Source: Boswellia sacra (lineage: Eukaryota > Streptophyta > Magnoliopsida > Sapindales > Burseraceae). From it: DNA of 64,000 nucleotides. A program made the position numbers and the translations under genes. The stretch spans positions 62,001 to 126,000 of the forward strand of contig SNVD02002607.1 in NCBI GenBank assembly GCA_013180625.2, in the 5' to 3' direction. This document shows positions 10,736 to 21,650 of this stretch, in pieces; the stretch's first letter is position 1, and each line of letters begins with the position of its first letter. A model generated the notes under the pieces. That model saw nothing but the letters and a program-made list of their open reading frames with translations, was not told the origin of the DNA and made no database searches.

Positions 10736-11245
10736 AAATTGACTAAATTTTAAGAGACACCCTAAAATTTATCCTTTTGTATTTTTTTCAAAGAATTTGG
10801 AAGAATTATCAAAATAAATAGAAAAGTATGTTATAAAAATAAATTAGACAAAAAATTCATATATCATAACTTTGTTTAATACATCCGATAGTGTTCAATA
10901 TAACATCCTACAATATTTAACATGGAGTATCTAATAAGAAAAGAGTCATAGTATACAAATTTTAAAAAATTACTGCATAAATCAGCCATTTGAATCAGTA
11001 TTCTTATTATTATTATTAAAAAATAAAATAATTTCGCCCTGACCTTCCCTATTAGCTCAACAAAGCAGAAGAACAAATAGAAAGAAGCCACGTGGCGGGA
11101 GCAAAAAACCCATTCGCGCGAAAACCACGTTTCCCGCGAAACCAAAATAGCCCGCGAAAACCAACTACTTGCCATTGCCTTTGCCTCCGCCTCCACTGTT
11201 AAATCAACCAAACTCTCCCTCTCCTTCTCTCTCAATCTCAATCCG
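10736..11245. other. Intergenic region and 5' flank of the ATXR6-like gene
   Basis: An AT-rich segment gives way at about 11070 to a GC-richer, pyrimidine-rich stretch with CGCGAAA/CCCGCGAAA motifs (about 11115-11157). TTTCCCGCGAAA-type sites are E2F-binding consensus sites. Such sites fit the S-phase expression known for ATXR5/6 genes in Arabidopsis. The link to this locus is inference from the motif and its position just upstream of the start codon. Confidence 0.5.
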
Positions 11246-13370
11246 ATGGGTTCTTCGCGAAGAACGACAACGATGATTCGGCGGCGCAGAACAGAGGCTC
11301 CAAACCCACATTCGGACCCTCCATTTGCGGATTACGACGACGCTTGCTGCCAGAAATGCGGGTCCGGCGACTCCCCCGCCGAGATGCTTCTCTGCGACAA
11401 GTGTGATAAGGGTTATCACCTCTTTTGCCTCACACCCATTCTCGTTTCTGTGCCCAAAGGCTCTTGGTTTTGCCATTCTTGCTCCATCCACAAAACGCCC
11501 AAGTGTATGTTCATTTCCATTGCTTCTTTTATTTTATTTAATCTATTTTTGAATGTTTGAAGCATTATTTGATTCAAATTTTAATTTTTTATTGACTTTT
11601 ATGATGATAAGGAAATGAAATTATTGATTTAGGTGGATGATAAAATGTAAAATAAATAAAATTGTAAATAATTTCAATAAAATGGCTTTGAAATGTCTTG
11701 ACCTTAACATTTTTATTGTTCTCAATGCAGCTTTTCCACTTGTTCAAACTAAAATTATTGATTTCTTTCGCATTCAAAGGACTCCAGACTCAACCCAGAA
11801 ACTAAGTCGAGGTAGTCGGAAATTTTTAGTTCTTTTTTTTTTTTGGTACTTTTTATTTTTCATTTCTACTTTATTGGTTCACGTTACTGAGAGGTTGAGA
11901 TTTCATTAAAGTTTGCATTTTGTTTTATTAGAAATCTTGAGAAAGCGAAAGCGAGCTAGTAGTTTAGTGATGTCAAAAAAGAAAAGGAAACTGTTGCCAT
12001 TCAATCCAACTGAGGATCCTGAGAGGAGATTACAACAAATGGCATCACTGGCCACAGCTCTGAGACCTTCTGGAACAGAATTTAGTAATGAGCTAACTTA
12101 TATTCCTGGCATGGCACCACGATCTGCAAATTGTGCAGCTTTTGAGAAGGGAGGAATGCATGTAATTAAGAGCACAAAATTTTTTGAATTTATAGCATGT
12201 TATGTATGAAATTAATGTAATGTTAGAAATAAGCTCGATTGTTCTGACATTTTGCCATATTATCTGCTTAGATAAAATTAAAATTTGTAAAATTTTATTC
12301 AACTGCATTCCAGGTATTGTCAAAGGAAGATACTGAAACATTAAATTTATGCAAAAGCATGATGGACAGAGGGGAATGGCCTCCCCTGATGGTAGTTTAT
12401 GATCCTAAGGAAGGGTATGTAGAAATTCATATATTAATCAAGTTGATTTTTAACATATTTGGTTCCTTAGCTTGGAAAAAATGCTTATTTGTTTGTAAAT
12501 TGTAACAGATTCACGGTACAGGCAGATAGATCTATAAAAGATTTAACAATAATTACGGAATATGTTGGAGATGTTGATTACCTGAAGAATCGTGAATATG
12601 ATGATGGTGACAGTACAATGACCCTGCTCCATGCTGCTAATCCCTCTAAAAGCCTTGTTGTTTGTCCTTACAAGCATGGCAACATTGCCCGCCATATAAA
12701 TGGCATCAATAATCACACAGTGTAAGTTCATTTTTAAGTATTGAATTCAGACTTTATATGTCCTTTGGCCTCCACAAAATTTAATAAATTGAACTGTCCA
12801 TGGTAGAGGGTTACGGTTAAACTGTAAACTGAGTTGCATTTTGAATGCTGCATATTGTTTATTACTGAACTTTTACTGGTAATGGCATCAAAACAAGATT
12901 TGGCTAGCAAAACAAGGCGTACGGTTGATGCTCAGTTTTCTGTATTTTTTATTTCAAATTTGACATTGCTATCAATGAAAAAATGCTCTTTTCTCCTTGT
13001 CCAAGTGAAACAAAAGTGTTTAGGAGTAAGACCATGGATGGGCATTTTGTACTTATAAACAGCCTGTAAGGAATGATAAATGGCATCATTTAGATGCACC
13101 AAGAACAAAATGGACTCGAGGACACTCGTTTTCCATTGAGCTTCGAAAATTTTCAAAAGAAGTATTAGAGTTTTTGTTTCAATCTAATGTGAACACTGTC
13201 TCTTATGCAGGGAGTGGAAAAGAAAGCAAAATCTGAAATGTGTCAGATATGCTGTGAATGGCGAGTGCCGGGTTCTGCTGATTGCAAACAGAGATATAAG
13301 AAAGGGAGAAAGGTTGTATTATGATTACAATGGATATGAACATGAGTACCCAACTGAGCACTTTGTTTAA
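11246..13370 (+). CDS. ATXR6: Histone-lysine N-methyltransferase ATXR6-like (H3K27 monomethyltransferase)
   Basis: Six exons join without a phase conflict: 11246-11504, 11731-11811, 11932-12161, 12314-12414, 12509-12721 and 13211-13370. They give 347 residues, the length usual for ATXR6. The N-terminal PHD finger (about residues 35-79) has all eight zinc ligands, C35/C38/C50/C53/H58/C61/C76/C79. A PCNA-interacting PIP box QTKIIDFF is at 92-99. A basic stretch (RKRKRASSLVMSKKKRK) follows. The SET domain fills the C-terminal third, with NITEYVGDVDYL-type and YYDYNGYEHEYPTEHF motifs. ATXR5/6 enzymes monomethylate H3.1 lysine 27 at replicating chromatin and keep heterochromatic transposons silent. 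ATXR6 fits better than ATXR5 because there is no long plastid-type N-terminus. E2F-like CCCGCGAAA sites lie upstream. All splice sites are GT-AG. It looks intact. Confidence 0.93.
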
Positions 13371-14061
13371 CTAATTTTCCTGTCACTGATCCATACTAAG
13401 ATAGATAGATCATAGATGGAATTTAACAAGCTAATTGAATAACAATGAATGGTTGTCCCAAGGTCATAGTAATGTAATTGATTCAACTTTCACTTTTTTG
13501 ATAGAAAACAATTCATTGGAGAGAAAAATCCAAAGGGATATAAAGTTCTTCTTTTTTTTTTTTTTTTAATTTTATCTTGCTCTACTTCTTGATACTTGTG
13601 CTTTTATGCTATTCAAACTCTTTGTACAAATCAATCATTATCAACATATTCTGGTTTTTTTTTCTTATATTAATTGAATAATGAGTAAAATTACTCTTTA
13701 CAAATGCCCAATATACTGTTGTGGTATTAACATAACTTTTTATATCATTCTTGCATTATTATTCTATTATAATGTAACAATTTGTATATAATATTACACT
13801 ACTCCAGATAATAGACTCATTATTTAAACATTATATGTAGAGAATTATATTAAAATAATCTTATATTACATTCAACCTGTATTCCTTTTTTTTTCCTCAT
13901 TATTGGAAATCATATCTAACAATTTAGTTGATTTGTTAAGATTTTCAACTTAATACGCTTAATCATTAAGTGGTTTATTCAATTCATGGAATTTATTATC
14001 CTCGCTATTCTATATGGGATAAAAAGTTGTAAAACTTAGGTTGTCTTAACTTGTGCTTTAA
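13371..14061. other. 3' flank of the ATXR6-like gene
   Basis: AT-rich DNA with several AATAA-like motifs that could serve polyadenylation. No further gene was recognised before the MITE at 14062. Confidence 0.5.
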
Positions 14062-14808
14062 GGTCATGTTTGGCACGTAACATTGTATAGTATTATTATT
14101 AATAATTGTATTGTATTGTATTGTATTGTATTAATTAATGCTATGCATAATATAATGGATGTTTGGTAAAACATTACACTGTACTATTTTTTATACTATA
14201 CTATACTATATTTATATTTGGAGTATTTTTAAATTGTATTATATTATCTTTCATTCAAAAATTAACAACATATTATTAAATAAATTAAATATTATTTTTA
14301 TACCAAATTAAATAAATTAAATACTAAATTAAATAATTATAACCTACAATTATAAAAATATATAATCTTCCTCATATTTAATTAAATTCATATTGTCCTA
14401 ATTAATATAAAAAATTATATTATAAAAATAGTTTTCTTGTGTCACAAAGTACAGTCTATAACAAAAAAAAAAAGGTAAAGACTAGTTCCATTTATATTAA
14501 ATTCATATTGTCCTAATTAGATCAAATTCAAAAATATAATTTTTTTATTTTACACAAAATTATTATTGTATGTAAGGGTTTTCTTGTATTTTAAAATTAA
14601 AGAGGAAATATATAATGATTTATTAATTTAGTGTAGTGCAGGGTAATGCGGTGGTTTTTCTCTGCATTAAATAATGTAATACATGTTACATTAAATTATG
14701 CAGTGTATTATTTAGTACAATGTAAAGTTTATTCCAAATATAAGTATTGTATAAATTAATACAGTACAAAATTTTTATACAGTACAATGTGGGCTGCCAA
14801 ACATGCCC
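14062..14808. mobile_element. Tourist/Harbinger-type MITE (747 bp)
   Basis: The left end GGTCATGTTTGGCA and the complement of the right end GGGCATGTTTGGCA form terminal inverted repeats with one mismatch. Both ends are flanked by TAA (14059-14061 and 14809-14811), the 3-bp target duplication typical of PIF/Harbinger elements. The interior is AT-rich with subterminal TGTACTAT/ATAGTACA-type inverted motifs and a TTGTA microsatellite at 14106-14131. There is no transposase, so it is nonautonomous. Confidence 0.8.
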
Positions 14809-14811
14809 TAA

Positions 14812-15059
14812 GATTACATGTTAAATCTTTGAAGATTATATAAATTCTTTTGAAATTTATGTATTTAACGATTTTTACATTGTTTTCAAGAGAATTTACA
14901 TAATTTTTTATAGTTTAACATGTGTTCTTATGGCATATTTTAAGACTAACTATAAAGATTATATCAACATCTTTCACCATGTCATTGTAATTATTTCATT
15001 TAATGGGATCATTAGAGAGCCATAAAATTAATAATAATTCAATCATTTAGCATAATAAC
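14812..15059. other. AT-rich spacer
   Basis: Nothing recognised beyond AT-rich sequence between the MITE and the GC-rich block. Confidence 0.4.
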
Positions 15060-15243
15060 TCGAGTGGGGGAGGCGTCACACCCGTGTGTAGATACACGGA
15101 GTGTGGACAAAACCGTGCGGGACCGGTGGGCCCCAGAGCGGACAATACCTTAGAGTGTCCGGCCATGTACCTGTGACCTCGGAGGCAGGGCAGGGGGGTC
15201 CTTGTGCGCCCGGGAGAGATCGGGCGGGGGATGGGTCGTTACA
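15060..15243 (-). mobile_element. GC- and CpG-rich LTR-like fragment
   Basis: About 184 bp of GC- and CpG-rich sequence sit in AT-rich surroundings. On the minus strand it begins TGTAACGACCC, the same start as the LTR of gypsy element E at 40021. Its other end, GTGACGCCTCCCCCACTCGAG, resembles sequences seen at edges of plant LTR elements. No target duplication, primer site or coding part was found, so it is probably a truncated LTR. Confidence 0.4.
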
Positions 15244-17113
15244 TCAACAATGTACGAAAAGATGAATGTAAAGAACTTCAACCATAAGATACAATATTTT
15301 TCATTCCAAATTTTCGATCCTTCGACTAAATTGGTTAAAAAATATAATAATAAATCACGAAAATTTTTAAACAGTTTCAAATTGAGTTATACATAGAGAG
15401 ATCAGGGCTTATGTATGTAGAGTTAGAAAGCATTTATTAAGTTAAAAAAATTAGATATTCTATTAGTGCAGATGGGTTTTTGAAGTAATTCAAGTTAAAA
15501 GATTACATTGTAATTAAAAATAGGGTTTGAGAACAAAAGCAGCATTTAATTCTTTAAAGGGAAAAACGTTATATGAGCTAATGAAGCCTGCTAATAACGC
15601 TAAAATCATTCTCCCTTTTAGGGTTATCGGTTTATAATCTTTTATCTTTTTTCCTTTCATAAAAAGCAGTATGATTCATTGGTAAAAATACAACAAATAC
15701 TGAGCCATTGTATCCTAAGATTGTTGTGAGGCAAAGGCTTGATATTAATAGCACGTTTGTTTCATCTTATCCACCCATCAAAATGATAAATCTTTTTCTT
15801 TTTTTTTTTTGTGTTTGGCCACTTTTTAAAAAAATTTTTAGAATGATTCAATAAATAGTTTCACGCGAATCGTGAGAAGCTCAAAAGCGAAACCCTATGG
15901 GCTAAAAATTGGTAAAGATGTAAGGACAATAGTACAAAAACTGCTTTTTAACTTATATTCTAGCATCACACATGGTTTGAAGAGATTAATACTAATTGAA
16001 TAATTGTAGCGCTCTTGCTGCCTCAAGATGTGTTTTAGGGTGAAATATGTTAACGAAACATAAAGCAAATCTCTGAAGACGAAGGATGGTTAGGTGAAAC
16101 CAATGGAAGTGTTGTGGATGAAAAGGCCAATTATCCATTGAAGTAACATGTAGGCCCTCTTATCCATAGATTGTGCTACCACTCTCTCTTTGTAGAGTCA
16201 TTTATATCAAGTAAATAATTTTGTTTTTTTTTTATAAATAATATTTGTCAAAGATATCGAAAGAGCATAAATAGCTTTAAAATCCAATGCGCAAAAGCCC
16301 TAAAAGAGAAATGAATGATCAGCAATGCTGGTTTCAATCTCAGATGAAAAACTTATATTTATTCGACCACATAAAATGACACATCTGATCAGCAAATTTT
16401 CATCCCAATGCTCGCCCTTTAGATTATATCAAACTTAAAATCTACAGAACTTTAAAGAACTAACCATCTATGATTGACTTATGTTCATTACATAAATGAG
16501 TCTAATCTCGATCACATATTCATTTAACCAGTTATGAAAATAGAACATTAATGGAAAAACATTACTAACAACTTAAATGTTAAGCCTCCTAGTCAAATCA
16601 TTACACATTTCTGGTCTGGTAAACCTCACCTTTTCACCATGATCAACTTCTAACATTTACAATTCACAAGCTATATGCAATCAATATGAAATTTATCATT
16701 AAATGTTATAAATATCAAGTTACACATTGCATAGAGCTACAAAAAAAAAAACATAAATAAATAAATAAAAAGAGTAACCCACTATTAGCTAAAATATCAA
16801 TAACCCTTTTGAGATAATTCATCGCCAATCATTTCCCACCAATTTTTTTTTTAATTATTATGAAGAGGAAAAGATAATGATTATTAATGCAACACTTACC
16901 CTATCAAACCCCAGTTCACATCCTTGTGCACAGAAAGTTTAAGACAAGTAAATCAAATCTTGCTTGAATTTAAACCGCAATTTCAACACATCTGGTGAAA
17001 CAAACACGTCTTTTAATAATTCCCACATTGACGGCAAAGGAATTGACGACAGGTCCAGCAAGAAACCACCGACTCACTTAACTCGTCAAAGTCCGAACTG
17101 AGTATGGGATCGA
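15244..17113. other. Intergenic DNA
   Basis: AT-rich sequence with no recognised gene or complete transposon. Near the right end (about 17017-17113) the minus strand is still open past the exonuclease exon, but it no longer matches the family. Confidence 0.5.
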
Positions 17114-17667
17114 GTTGAAGGAGGGAGACAGTGGGGAAAATGGGCTGGTGCGCGCGAAGGGGTTTCCATTCAGCGTCGAGCGCTAGGATATTGGACCAAG
17201 TCAGGGCCCGAGTTAAGTGAGTGAACTCGGGTGACTCGGTTGACGATACTAGATGGATAGGGATGGCAAAATCCGGGTGCCCCGCACGCGCACCCTAATT
17301 TTGTATCTTGTCCCCTGTCGTCGGAAAAATCCGGATTTTTAGATTTTTTCATGTGCGGTGTGGGTGCGGGTATTTGCGCGTTTTGAGATTACCGCACCCA
17401 CACCGCACTCGAAAAAAACCTGGATTTCTTCGAATTTTTTTCACTTGTATCTTCACCCGAAAAAATTCGGATTTTTCTGGATTTTTTTCTTTCTTTTTTT
17501 TTTAATTTTTTTAAGAATTATGCATATGCGGTGCGGGTGCGGGATTTATTAGCAATATCGCACCTGAATTTTTTATCCTGATAATTCGGGTTTTTTTACC
17601 CGGATTACCCGGGTTTTTTTGCCATCCCTAGATGAATTTTCAGGGGCTTCTTGTTTTGGGGATCCAT
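17114..17667 (-). pseudogene. 3'-5' exonuclease (DEDD/Mut-7-like) first exon split by a MITE
   Basis: The minus strand starts with ATG at 17667-17665 and reads MDPQNKKPLKIH. It is interrupted by the MITE and then continues LVSSTESPEFTHLTRAL, ILALDAEWKPLRA and FPTVSLLQL. The LDAEWKP motif holds the first two acidic residues of the DEDD exonuclease active site. Leaving out the MITE and one copy of its 8-bp target duplication keeps the frame open through the junction. The insertion therefore struck a coding exon. No later exons of the gene were found in the window. This is the better-preserved paralogue of 10230-10407. Confidence 0.75.
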
Positions 17668-17985
17668 CGAAAAGTTTTTCCCTTCGAGTGAGCTTTGCCT
17701 TTTACATGATTTATGATGGACCATTTTTGGGCAGGCCTATTGTGAATTGAGCTGCACATAATCCACAAGTACTGTTATTACGTCATATTTATAATATTGA
17801 TTAATATGTTAGTATAATTATTAGTCATATTTTATTCTAAAATTTAATATTAAGTGATACGATATTATCTAAGCAAATTATAAAGTTGCCATATTGTGGA
17901 ATAAAAGTTACCAAAGTTGGTGACCAACCTTGATAATTTGACGCTTTAATTTATAACTTGACACTTAAATTAAGGAAAAAAAATG
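17118..17985. repeat. Segmental duplication, paralogous to 10230-10735
   Basis: Exonuclease exon plus 5' flank, in the same orientation as the 10.2-kb copy. This copy is longer by the 371-bp MITE. It lies upstream of TIR copy 3. Confidence 0.75.
17259..17629. mobile_element. hAT-type MITE (371 bp) inserted in a coding exon
   Basis: The terminal inverted repeats are AGGGATGGCAAAA and TTTTGCCATCCCT. Flanking 8-bp duplications AGATGGAT (17251-17258) and AGATGAAT (17630-17637) differ by one base. Interior subterminal repeats of CCGGATTTTT and GTGCGGGTGCGGG types are present. The 8-bp duplication and TIR sequence fit nonautonomous hAT elements. The paralogous locus near 10370 lacks it, giving a direct empty-site comparison. 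Confidence 0.88.
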
Positions 17986-18841
17986 ACAAAAAAATACTAA
18001 TTAACTTCAATACTCTGCCTTCAACATATTTTAACTTAAATTTTTTTAACTGTTCTTGTTCATTGGTTTTACTTGTAAAAAAAAATCCATTTATACTAAC
18101 AAGTTTGAAAAGAGAAAACTCTTGGCGAGAATAAAACTAACCAGGGAATATATGAACCTGAAGCTCAATTTCAACCCAGCACTTGTATAAGTTGATCAAT
18201 TGTTTGGATTTGATTGAGGTGAATATCGTTGATTTTTAAAATTGATAGTCTATCATGCTAATTATTTGATTTTAATTAAAATTGCTCAGTGGATTTTAAT
18301 TAAAAAAATATATATACGGGGGAGTTGGTTAAAAACGTTTGGGTTGTTTGGTCTCTAACCAAATCTTAGGGGTGTCAACTAATTCTTTGAGGACTTTGCG
18401 ACGACTGGAGTAAAGTGAAGAAATTGCGTTCCCTTTCCTTTTACATTGTAATGAACAAAAGTGCTCGGTCTTCTGCTTCGTTGCTTTCTTTGATCAATTT
18501 CAATTCTCAAACGTCAAGCCCTGAAAAGCTGTAAGTTTTCTCGCGTTATTGGATTTCTTAAATATTAATTATTTGTTCTATTTTTAGTTTAATTTTAAGA
18601 AGATGATGCATCGGTTAGTTTCCTATTACAAATTGAGAAATTACCTTGTTTTAATTAAGCTGAGCAAGAATTAACCAGATAGTTTTCGCTTCTTATCTAC
18701 AAAATATATTAGATCAGGGGCTGATCAGTCGTTGACCAAATAGATTGCGTATGTGAATACTTAAAAAATAATAATAATCACCGATCAGTTATCGGAGATA
18801 TTGTATATGGCATAGATTTATTTGTTTTATCAGAGATATTT
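17986..18841 (+). promoter_or_regulatory. Upstream region of TIR copy 3
   Basis: AT-rich upstream DNA. A possible noncoding first exon ends at a GTAAGT-like donor near 18531 (AAAAGCTGTAAGTTTTC). The matching acceptor may be the TTTTTCAG near 18904, inside the leader shared with copy 1. This organisation is inferred from splice-site appearance only. Confidence 0.35.
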
Positions 18842-18984
18842 GAAATTAAAAATATTTATGTTGCTAATCAGCAAAAACTCACGTATGTTTTTCCAATTTT
18901 TCAGTTACTTAATTTGCATAGGAGATATTACTTGCTTAGACAGGACGTGTAACTTGGTCTAAACAAGCTATTTGATCCAAAACA

Positions 18985-20250
18985 ATGGCTTCCACGAGCA
19001 CTCAAAGACTCTCTACTGATGGTTCTTCTTCTTCGAGTCAGAAATATGATGTCTTTATAAGCTTCAGAGGAGAAGACACTCGAAACAGCTTCACAGATCA
19101 TTTACAGGATGCTTTGAAACGAGAAGGAATCAATGTGTATAGTGATGAAGAGAAAATGAAGAGAGGAAGACCAATTTCAGAGGAACTATTTGATGCAATT
19201 GAAGCATCAAGATTTTCAATTATTGTTTTATCAAGGAATTATGCTGATTCAACTTGGTGTTTGGATGAGCTTGTTAAGATTGTTCAATGTAGAAATGATA
19301 TGGGACAAACAATCATTCCAGTTTATTATGATGTGAGTTCATCAGAGGTGAAGGAAGGAATCTTTGAGGAAGCCTTTATTAAACGTGAGGAAACGAAGGA
19401 TCCAGAGAAGGTGCAAACATGGAGAAGTGCAATGAGAGAGGTGATTAATCTCAAGGATGGGAATTGAAGCATAGGTATGTAACAGTTATTTATTGCTCCC
19501 TTAATAACGTTCTACATTATCGGCATGCATGCGCTGTCGAGTGTCGTTGTGATAACTCTTGAAAACCTGGGTAGATTAGTTTTGTATTTAGACTTCATAT
19601 AGAAGGATAGGCAGGTAAGGTGAGAAATTGTTTGTCTGATTAGCATGTGAGAGTTTAATAATCAAAATGTAGACAAATCCTGGAAAATAATAACTACATT
19701 CTAATTCGGATGAAATGATGATTGGAGTTTTGATCAAAATGAAGAAGAAACAAAGAAAATAAACGTTAATGAGAACAATTAAGCAAAGGAGGAAAAAAAA
19801 AGTGTTGAGTTGATAACATTACGGAGTTACGAATGACTTTAATTAATGATAACAAGTGAATCCTAAAAGCACTAGCAGCAAAATGATTTACCGATAAAAT
19901 TGATGATGAAAAACTTAATATCCGAACAAAGAGGGAGTTACAGGGGGTATATTAATATATAGAGATTTATAAATTGAGGATTTTAGATGCATTTGAATTA
20001 TGTAATTGTAACTAATTTGGTGTGTTTTTGATGTTGCAGGCGGGAGACACAAGTTATTGCAGAGATTGTTAAATACATATCAAACGAATTGCAACCTTTA
20101 GGTTCAAGACTCACGAATTTGGAGAAGCTGCTAGTTGCAGGAAAGTCGTGTTTCGAGAAACTACTGAAGCAAGCGGAGGCTAATGGAACCTGGTTTCAAT
20201 GGGGACCCACTTTGACTGTCTGCAATTATCGTACTGTTTTTTTTTTTTAA
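18985..20250 (+). pseudogene. TIR-domain gene copy 3, frameshifted at the end of exon 1
   Basis: Exon 1 encodes a TIR domain almost identical to copy 1 (YDVFISFRGEDTR, WCLDEL with the catalytic glutamate). One G is missing relative to copy 1 in CTCAAGGATGGG (about 19453). The frame therefore ends with TGA at 19467, giving a 160-residue TIR-only product. Exon 2 (20040-20250, acceptor TTGCAG) carries RETQVIAEIVKYISNEL, LEKLLVAGKSCFEKLLKQ and GTWFQWGPTLTV, the same non-NBS extension as copy 2. Here it ends in a T-run and stop. Because of the shift, exon 2 would not be read in frame after normal splicing. A short TIR-only protein is still possible. Confidence 0.8.
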
Positions 20251-21451
20251 TCTTTTTTTTCTCAGGGTCGGCAATTCTTAATGCTAGTTGAAAGTGACTT
20301 TTGAGCAGACTTTTGAGCAGATGCGGTCCCCATTGAAACCTGTTTAATGAAGTTACTCAAGCGTTAACAGCATGTTCTTCTCATTCTCTTCTACAGTGGC
20401 AATGTCCCCTCCCAAACACTTGTAATCAGCCGCTCAGTTTGATTAATTTGAAATAGAATCAAGTGCTATTTAGATTTTACTCTCTTTAGATACTTGTCAA
20501 TTCAAATATTTTATTGCAATAACAAAATTATGGTGAATATCGGTCAATTTTTATGCAAGTTCATTATTAATCCTTCTTTTTTTTTTTTTTTATCATTCTA
20601 CAATTTGCATGTTTCTGTTTTTATACCTTCAATCTTTTTATTAATGGCATGGAATTTTAACACTATTCATAGGATTTTTTTGGGTAACTCAAAAGAAAAT
20701 GCGAAAGCTTGTTTTTCTAAATTAGAGGAAAATTGGGATATAGGTTCAACTTAGGCATTCAAAAAAACGTGATTCATAAAATAATAATAATAATAATAAT
20801 AAGAGTTTTCTATTTAATCAACTATTTTAAAAAATTAATCAATTTAGCCTAAAATTTTTATATTTGCTCCTCGATGGTATGACTAAATGAGAAAAAAAAA
20901 AGGACAACATTAAGAATCCCCAATCCTGGAAATTAAAAACATATTAAAAAAAGTGAAACTTTCTATTTCATATTGATTATTTCCTCAAATTATAAAAAGA
21001 ATACCAAACCTTCTTTTAGAAATTTTTAGAATTCAATTGACAAATCAATCAGTGCAGAACATTAGCCAATGTAAATTGTTACTTGCTTTTATTATTTATT
21101 TGTCATTAAAAAAAAACAAACTTTTATAATTATAAACCTATTTCTCATAATGTTGCCCTCAATAGATGCTAGGGTATTTGTGGATATTTTCCCCCTTATG
21201 AGTTCTTATTATTTAAGATTTTCGTATTTGTGTTGATAAAATTTCTCGATGGTTTAAAATTTTGGAACAATACTTCTATGATGTGAATCTTCCAAAAAAA
21301 TTAAAGATTGATTGTACAACATCCAAATACAGAGATTTTGCTTACAAATGCTAAGAGGTTGAGCAAAGTTGTACATGAACGAAAAACAAGATTTCTTGCG
21401 ACGTGGCATAAGATGAAACAATTAAAAGTGAAAAGTTTTATAGTTGATAGT
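20251..21451. other. 3' flank of TIR copy 3
   Basis: The block to about 20860 pairs with the inverted block at 3260-3715, including a TAA microsatellite at 20780-20802. The rest is AT-rich with no recognised gene. Confidence 0.5.
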
Positions 21452-21641
21452 GAGAGAGTCTGTCCTACCTCGGCTGCACAACTGTATTGCTTATTTGGTG
21501 CAGCCAGCCAATGAGAGAGTAGAAAAGTGGAGGATAGAAACTAAAAAAAGTTACTGTTCACATCATTTTTCCCTCTCTTATTGACTAGCTGCACCACTCA
21601 ACCCAACCACGTGGTGTAGCTGAAGTAGGACAGACTCTCTC
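21452..21641. mobile_element. Mutator-type MITE (190 bp)
   Basis: Terminal inverted repeats of about 25-30 bp start GAGAGAGTCTGTCCTAC and end GTAGGACAGACTCTCTC. Perfect 9-bp target duplications GTTGATAGT lie at 21443-21451 and 21642-21650. A 9-bp duplication is diagnostic of Mutator-like elements. The short interior is noncoding. Confidence 0.88.
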
Positions 21642-21650
21642 GTTGATAGT

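Noticed and set aside
11204..11491. 95-codon minus-strand frame over ATXR6 exon 1
   Set aside because: Antisense shadow of the PHD-finger exon, which is GC-rich and open on both strands.
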